Assembly (NCBI GenBank): GCA_958427895.1 | Contig: CAUADW010000023.1 | Coordinates: 1-25,268, forward strand | Length of the DNA stretch: 25,268 nucleotides | Direction: 5' to 3' | From: an uncultured Collinsella sp. | GTDB lineage: Bacteria; Actinomycetota; Coriobacteriia; Coriobacteriales; Coriobacteriaceae | Shown here: piece by piece, positions 21,756-25,268 of the stretch | How positions within the stretch are numbered: the first letter of the stretch is position 1 | How the letters are laid out: each line of letters begins with the position of its first letter | Position numbers and translations under genes: made by a program | The notes under the pieces: model-generated | Databases searched by the model: none | Told to the model about the DNA's origin: nothing | The model's input: only the letters and a program-made list of their open reading frames with translations

Positions 21756-21846
21756 TGGCGGAGAGCTGGGGATTCGAACCCCAGATGCCCTTTTGGGGCA
21801 TACTCGCTTAGCAGGCGAGCACCTTCGGCCTCTCGGTCAGCTCTCC
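21756..21846 (-). tRNA. tRNA-Ser (anticodon GCT)
   Basis: The 91-nt minus-strand gene has a GGAGAGC acceptor arm closed by GCTCTCC, a D arm, the anticodon stem-loop CTCGC-CTGCTAA-GCGAG with anticodon GCT, a long variable arm (TGCCCC/GGGGCA-type stem, diagnostic of class II serine tRNAs), the T arm with TTCGAAT and an encoded CCA (21758-21756). It decodes AGC/AGU codons. It has its own promoter and terminator. Confidence 0.95.
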
Positions 21847-21860
21847 GTAACAGCCGTTCT

Positions 21861-21889
21861 ATAGTAACCAAACAGCCAAAGATGGGCAA
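21861..21889 (-). promoter_or_regulatory. Promoter of tRNA-Ser
   Basis: TTGCCC (21889-21884) and TACTAT (21866-21861) are separated by exactly 17 nt on the minus strand, placing the transcript start about 8 nt before the mature tRNA 5' end. Confidence 0.65.
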
Positions 21890-21938
21890 GAGGAAATTTT
21901 CTAATTGCCTAGCATCCTTTCCTCATTGGAAGCTTCGC

Positions 21939-24380
21939 CTACCCCAGCGAGCGGTTGAGGGAGCCGAGCTCGTCGTTGCCCATGGTGCGCCACATTTGGA
22001 AGATGCAACCGCGTGCCAGGAAAAAGAAGCCGTTGTCGACCAGTTGAACAGCGGCATCTGCCAGCTGATTCGTCACGGCGGACACTGGCGGCAGCTCGAG
22101 TCCAGCCTTGCGGATGGTCTCGACCGCCTCCTCGAACGTCGGAGGCTCGCTGACACCCATCTCATTCATAAGGCCCTGCATTTCTTCCAGCGCACTACTG
22201 CCCGATTCCTCACCGCGCGGCACCAGACGGTAACAAGCCAGCGCTAGGTCGAGCTGATCGCAATTCCAATAGGCAAACGCCAAGCGATAGAACAGGTAGC
22301 CGATTGCAGAACGATCGCTGGCAATACGTAGGCCGTGGCGCGCCACCTCGATAATCTCGTCAAAGCGCTCCAGACGCGCAAGCACGTTGATGAGCGCAAA
22401 GTGCGATTGCATGGACGAGCGTGCCAGATCGTAAAGATGGCGCACCTCGGGCAGTGCTCGTTCAAAGTCCTCTTGCTCGGCGTAAAAGCTGCAGATCTCG
22501 TGCTGGGCAAAGTACAGTGCATCGGGCGCACGAAGGATTCGCACAGAGCGGTCTTCTTCCAACACCGGTAGCACCATGCGCACCAGCTGGTTATCGCAAA
22601 ACTGCGTTTGAACCGGACCTGTCGCCAAAAGCTCGGCGACGGCGCACTTAGCCTCCAACTCCTCAACAAGACGGGAAAAGCCTTCAAAAGCACCTGTACG
22701 GTCGACTTTTGCCTGCTCGCGCAATTCAACAACACGGGCCACGTATGGGTCGTCGTCCTCTTCCATGACCTCCAACTCGTCAGCCGTATCGGCAAGCAGC
22801 AAATCGCGCAGCGCCGGCGGAAGCGTGCGATGGTCATCACGCGGACGAGCATGAACCTCCGCAGGTTCAATCGTCTCCGGAGCAGTTGACTCATACGCCT
22901 CAAGTACACGCTTGCACGGCATATCGTCCATGTCCATGCTCTCAAGATCCTTGGCGACAGGCACGCAATCGGCCAGATAGGCCGCGCGCCCAAAGAAATA
23001 CGTTGCGACAACGCGCTCGCCCTGCTCACTGTCGGGAGCAGCAATCTGCACATAGCAGCGCGTGATGCAGGTGCCCGCGGCAAAACACGCTGCCGCAAGC
23101 GTAAGTGCCACGCGCGCATCGTGTTCCGCGGCCCAGACCGCGCGCGTGTCCTCGTCCAGCTCGCGCCAGGCGTCATCTTGAGCGTCGTATTCACGTTGCG
23201 GCATGGCATCCACGACAGACTGCCCAAACCGAACGAGCATAATCCCCTCGGCAACGTTTGCCCGATAGGTATAGTCGAGCCGTGTGACAACGTTAAGTGC
23301 CTCGACGATACGCGCGAAGCGGGTACGCACATCCCACTCACCGCCCGGCTGGCAAGCCACCGTACCCGGTTTGCCCCACGGGTTATCGCTCGAGGCCGTA
23401 TCGAGCAGTCGGGGAACATCGTTGGTCGTCTTGGCGATATGCCACGAATCAAAGAGCGCGCAGCCCTCAAGGCTCGGCGAGGATGCCGCAGGGACCAATC
23501 CGGCCCCGATGCGCTCAAGGATGCCGGAGAGGCGGTTGAGACGGCACTCGATGGCAAGCAGCATGTCAATCTCGTCCTGGTCCAGCAAGCTACGATCAAA
23601 ATTGAGATAAAACAGCTTTGACCGGTCGATGCGCGCCAGGCTCATTTCGGACTTGGCGGCAATGGTGCGCAGACGGGGCAAGTCAATTTCGCTCATAAGG
23701 GTGGCGGCATAGCGCTCGATACCGCTCGGATTCTCGGCATGGTCAACGCGGTAAAGCAGCGTCTCGATAGCATCGGGGAGCGGTGACGTGTTAAAGCCCA
23801 AAAACACCTCGACCGGCTCGGGCAACTTTACGAGCTTGATCTTGTCGACAACGTTTTGCATGTCCGCATCGAGACCGTCGACGCCCGCCGTGTTCGCAAT
23901 AGCGCTTTCGGAGTTGGCAAATATCACGTAGCGCAGGAACATCGACGCCATGAACTCGCCGTAAGGAAGGGAGCGGGCCGAATTCCATGTCTCGTGATCG
24001 GACTGCTCGCGCATGGGGCCTTCGGGAGAGCCGATGACTCGCGCCCGGGAGCGCATCGTCCCATCGGTACCCCTGACTGCAATCTCACCGATGTTGGAAT
24101 CGGACTCGTCAAGAATCAGCTGCATGTCGGGATCGTCGGGCAGCGATACTTCGTTAACGGGACGATCCACCTTATAGACCTCACCCGAAACGCTCACGTA
24201 GCCCAAAAGCGACACATGGCTTTTGCCGACGAATTCGACGACATAGCATGATTCATGCGGGTCCTCGCCAAAGAGTTTCCAGACCACGCCATATGAGCGC
24301 CCCGCAGGCTGCTCGGGCATCGCCGGAAAGCGCTTCTTGGGATCGAGAAACCTGAGCTTGTATGTCGGACGCTCTGCCAC
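21939..24380 (-). CDS. Large protein of unknown function with TPR-like C-terminal region
   Basis: I do not recognise this 813-residue protein. It has no signal peptide or membrane helices and is acidic, so it is probably cytoplasmic. Residues 1-150 appear beta-rich, with repeated short strands (VVEFVGKSHVSLLGYVSVSGEVYKVD). The middle part is mainly helical. Residues about 640-740 look like tetratricopeptide helices: YFAQHEICSFYAEQEDFERALPEVRHLYDLA, then LINVLARLERFDEIIEVARHGLRIA, then YLFYRLAFAYWNCDQLDLALACYRLV. This suggests a protein-protein interaction scaffold. No catalytic motif is visible. The start is GTG at 24380, preceded by AGGGTGA. It stands alone between the tRNA-Ser and tRNA-Arg genes, so context gives no clue to function. 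Confidence 0.85.
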   Translation of the reverse strand: MAERPTYKLRFLDPKKRFPAMPEQPAGRSYGVVWKLFGEDPHESCYVVEFVGKSHVSLLGYVSVSGEVYKVDRPVNEVSLPDDPDMQLILDESDSNIGEIAVRGTDGTMRSRARVIGSPEGPMREQSDHETWNSARSLPYGEFMASMFLRYVIFANSESAIANTAGVDGLDADMQNVVDKIKLVKLPEPVEVFLGFNTSPLPDAIETLLYRVDHAENPSGIERYAATLMSEIDLPRLRTIAAKSEMSLARIDRSKLFYLNFDRSLLDQDEIDMLLAIECRLNRLSGILERIGAGLVPAASSPSLEGCALFDSWHIAKTTNDVPRLLDTASSDNPWGKPGTVACQPGGEWDVRTRFARIVEALNVVTRLDYTYRANVAEGIMLVRFGQSVVDAMPQREYDAQDDAWRELDEDTRAVWAAEHDARVALTLAAACFAAGTCITRCYVQIAAPDSEQGERVVATYFFGRAAYLADCVPVAKDLESMDMDDMPCKRVLEAYESTAPETIEPAEVHARPRDDHRTLPPALRDLLLADTADELEVMEEDDDPYVARVVELREQAKVDRTGAFEGFSRLVEELEAKCAVAELLATGPVQTQFCDNQLVRMVLPVLEEDRSVRILRAPDALYFAQHEICSFYAEQEDFERALPEVRHLYDLARSSMQSHFALINVLARLERFDEIIEVARHGLRIASDRSAIGYLFYRLAFAYWNCDQLDLALACYRLVPRGEESGSSALEEMQGLMNEMGVSEPPTFEEAVETIRKAGLELPPVSAVTNQLADAAVQLVDNGFFFLARGCIFQMWRTMGNDELGSLNRSLG

Positions 24381-24475
24381 GAAGTATCACCCTGATCGGT
24401 CGCTTGAAGAAGGAGTGGTCACGGATGGGCCGCGACACCTACTCGAAATCTTACACGAGTCGACAGGAAATAGTC

Positions 24476-24514
24476 CGCTTTACGCCCGCGCCTCGACCGA
24501 GGTTCGAATCCATG
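24476..24514 (+). repeat. Inverted T-arm fragment, tRNA-Arg cassette 1
   Basis: CGCCTCGACCGAGG is followed by GGTTCGAATCC-type sequence in the orientation opposite to the nearby tRNA-Arg. The TTCGAA core (24503-24508) lies 58 nt from the CCA of tRNA-Arg copy 1, across its terminator. The same motif and spacing recur at copy 2. The rest of the gap between the TPR-like gene and the tRNA (24381-24565) shows no gene. Confidence 0.5.
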
Positions 24515-24530
24515 CAGTGCTTACGTAAAA

Positions 24531-24555
24531 GAAAAGCCCCCGTTGCCGGGAGCTT
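24531..24555 (-). terminator. Terminator of tRNA-Arg copy 1
   Basis: AAGCTCCCG (24555-24547) pairs with CGGGGGCTT (24542-24534) around a 4-nt loop on the minus strand; TTCTTTT follows. It starts 10 nt after the CCA end. Confidence 0.8.
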
Positions 24556-24565
24556 CAATCTCAAA

Positions 24566-24642
24566 TGGTGCGGCGTATAGGATTCGAACCTATGACGTTC
24601 TGATTCGTAGTCAGACCCTCTATCCAGCTGAGGTAACGCCGC
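24566..24642 (-). tRNA. tRNA-Arg (anticodon ACG), copy 1
   Basis: The 77-nt minus-strand gene has the acceptor GCGGCGT/ACGCCGC, a D arm with AGCTGGATAGAG, the anticodon stem-loop TCTGA-CTACGAA-TCAGA with anticodon ACG, the T arm ATAGGTTCGAATCCTAT and an encoded CCA (24568-24566). A34 would be edited to inosine by TadA to read CGU, CGC and CGA. It appears identical in sequence to copy 2. Confidence 0.95.
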
Positions 24643-24654
24643 GACTTGTTGATT

Positions 24655-24683
24655 ATTATGCACATGGACTGAATAATCGTCAA
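24655..24683 (-). promoter_or_regulatory. Promoter of tRNA-Arg copy 1
   Basis: TTGACG (24683-24678) and CATAAT (24660-24655) are 17 nt apart on the minus strand, 12 nt before the mature 5' end. The AT-rich stretch from here to 24762 shows no gene. Confidence 0.8.
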
Positions 24684-24762
24684 GCGTTTTTCAAAAAAAG
24701 TTATTGAATTTGATTTTTACTCATTTTAATCACTTGATGCGATCTTCGACGCATCGCGATAT

Positions 24763-24818
24763 AAAAAAGCCCCCGTTTCCGGAGGCTTAAAACTCAATTG
24801 GTGCGGCGTATAGGATTC
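24763..24818 (-). pseudogene. Truncated tRNA-Arg 3' end with its terminator
   Basis: Bases 24799-24818 are identical to the last 20 nt of the tRNA-Arg genes (CCA, acceptor strand, T stem and start of the T loop) and then break off at GGATTC. The adjoining AAGCCCCCG/CGGAGGCTT hairpin with a T-run on the minus strand (24788-24763) is the same terminator as behind copy 2. The sequence beyond the break (24819-24910) is GC-rich and palindromic and holds no gene. Confidence 0.75.
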
Positions 24819-24889
24819 CGCGCATCCGCTGCGCGGATCCGCACCGGCTTCGCCCGCCTGTCGGCGGACTCGCCCGCTCGCTAAAAACG

Positions 24890-24935
24890 CTCCGCGTTTT
24901 CTTGACGCTCGCGCCTCGAACGAGGTTCGAATCTC
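24890..24935 (+). repeat. Inverted T-arm fragment, tRNA-Arg cassette 2
   Basis: AAACGC-TCC-GCGTTT is followed by ACGCTCGCGCC and GAGGTTCGAATC; the TTCGAA core (24926-24931) is 58 nt from the CCA of tRNA-Arg copy 2. A very similar series (AAACGC-TTTC-GCGTTT, ACGCCCGTGCC, GGGTTCGAATCC) occurs at 21650-21697 beside tRNA-Ser. Confidence 0.5.
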
Positions 24936-24952
24936 CGCAATGCCCCCGTAAA

Positions 24953-24978
24953 GGAAAAGCCCCCGTTTCCGGAGGCTT
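24953..24978 (-). terminator. Terminator of tRNA-Arg copy 2
   Basis: AAGCCTCCG (24978-24970) pairs with CGGGGGCTT (24965-24957) around GAAA on the minus strand; TTCCTTT follows. Confidence 0.8.
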
Positions 24979-24988
24979 AAAGCTCAAT

Positions 24989-25065
24989 TGGTGCGGCGTA
25001 TAGGATTCGAACCTATGACGTTCTGATTCGTAGTCAGACCCTCTATCCAGCTGAGGTAACGCCGC
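24989..25065 (-). tRNA. tRNA-Arg (anticodon ACG), copy 2
   Basis: This 77-nt gene matches copy 1 over its whole length, including acceptor, ACG anticodon loop, T arm and encoded CCA (24991-24989). It has its own promoter upstream and terminator downstream, so both copies should be active. The flanks also share an ATTATTATGCAC block just upstream, showing that the duplicated unit includes the promoter. Confidence 0.95.
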
Positions 25066-25077
25066 AACGCACGGATT

Positions 25078-25106
25078 ATTATGCACGTGACCCCTCGATG
25101 GGTCAA
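25078..25106 (-). promoter_or_regulatory. Promoter of tRNA-Arg copy 2
   Basis: TTGACC (25106-25101) and CATAAT (25083-25078) are 17 nt apart on the minus strand, 12 nt before the mature 5' end, matching copy 1 in layout. Confidence 0.8.
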
Positions 25107-25151
25107 GCGACAATTTGGAAAATTTTACGAAGTGATGATTAAGACGCTCGC

Positions 25152-25214
25152 GCCTCGACTGAGGTTCGAATCCATGCAGCGGCGGCATAAAAGAAAAGCC
25201 CCCGTTGCCGGAGG
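25152..25214. repeat. Third tRNA-Arg cassette fragment: inverted T-arm and interrupted terminator
   Basis: The GAGGTTCGAATCC motif (TTCGAA 25165-25170) is followed by the left part of the tRNA-Arg terminator (AAGCCCCCG-TTGC-CGGAGG, ending 25214). In the other copies the sequence continues with CTT and then a tRNA-Arg 3' end. Here it switches abruptly to TGAACTGCC, so another tRNA-Arg cassette may be interrupted at this point. Confidence 0.55.
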
Positions 25215-25268
25215 TGAACTGCCTCCCATTTCTTGGACATGAGAAATGGGAGGCTTTTTATGCGTGTC
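25215..25268 (+). mobile_element. Probable left end of an IS3-family insertion sequence (cut by window edge)
   Basis: The sequence from 25215 begins TGAACTGCCTCCC and contains TTGGACA at 25233-25239, resembling terminal inverted repeats of IS3-family elements. The inner part folds: 25221-25233 pairs perfectly with 25242-25254 over 13 bp. The right arm holds GGGAGG, a ribosome binding site 6-7 nt before ATG at 25260, so read-through RNA from outside would hide that site, a known protective device of IS elements. The alternative is a simple terminator, since TTTTT follows the stem, but no plus-strand gene precedes it. Confidence 0.5.
25260..25268 (+). CDS. Possible start of an IS transposase subunit (partial)
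   Basis: ATG CGT GTC (Met-Arg-Val) follows GGGAGG at a good distance, directly inside the presumed IS end. Only three codons are in the window, so the OrfA assignment rests on context alone. Confidence 0.3.

Noticed and set aside
21464..21864. Short frames containing GFEPQ, DSNPQ or FEPQMP-like peptides around the tRNA genes
   Set aside because: These are translations of tRNA T-arm sequence (GGATTCGAACC) and its fragments, a common artefact, not proteins.

Overview
The window looks like an ordinary chromosomal stretch of a gut coriobacterium, most probably Collinsella or a close relative. This is inferred from the high GC content, the Gram-positive gene set (BY-kinase/PHP-phosphatase pair, VanRS-type two-component system, YhgE/Pip proteins) and strong Shine-Dalgarno sites. 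No database search was possible. Nearly all genes lie on the minus strand; the one clear plus-strand gene is a D,D-carboxypeptidase.

Layout. 1-4.1 kb: MFS transporter, M20 amidohydrolase and EamA/DMT exporter. 4.1-9.3 kb: two abutting YhgE/Pip-type membrane proteins. 9.3-9.7 kb: a gene-free block packed with palindromes. 9.7-12.4 kb: htpG and a GNAT acetyltransferase. 12.5-14.5 kb: Wzz-like protein, tyrosine kinase and PHP phosphatase (gene order wzz-cpsD-cpsB). 14.7-17.8 kb: pstB, PhoP/PhoB-type regulator and PhoR-type kinase, preceded by a Pho-box-like promoter. 17.9-21.4 kb: VanR/VanS-like two-component system divergent from a secreted S11 D,D-carboxypeptidase. 21.4-25.3 kb: tRNA-Ser(GCT), a large unrecognised TPR-like protein, two tRNA-Arg(ACG) copies, tRNA fragments with matching terminators, and what appears to be the left end of an IS3-family element cut by the window edge.

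Functional theme. The right two thirds is rich in envelope sensing and remodelling: two two-component systems, a D,D-carboxypeptidase, a polysaccharide chain-length/tyrosine-kinase module and phosphate-uptake control. Both the phosphate and polysaccharide modules are incomplete here (no pstSCA; no glycosyltransferases), so partners must lie elsewhere.

I see no CRISPR array, prophage, restriction or defence island. The least explained material is non-coding: a family of roughly 60-100 nt nested hairpins at gene ends, a GAACGGCGGA palindrome present three times, a GGGGAC-type REP-like palindrome, and tRNA-terminator cassettes carrying an inverted T-arm fragment at a fixed distance.
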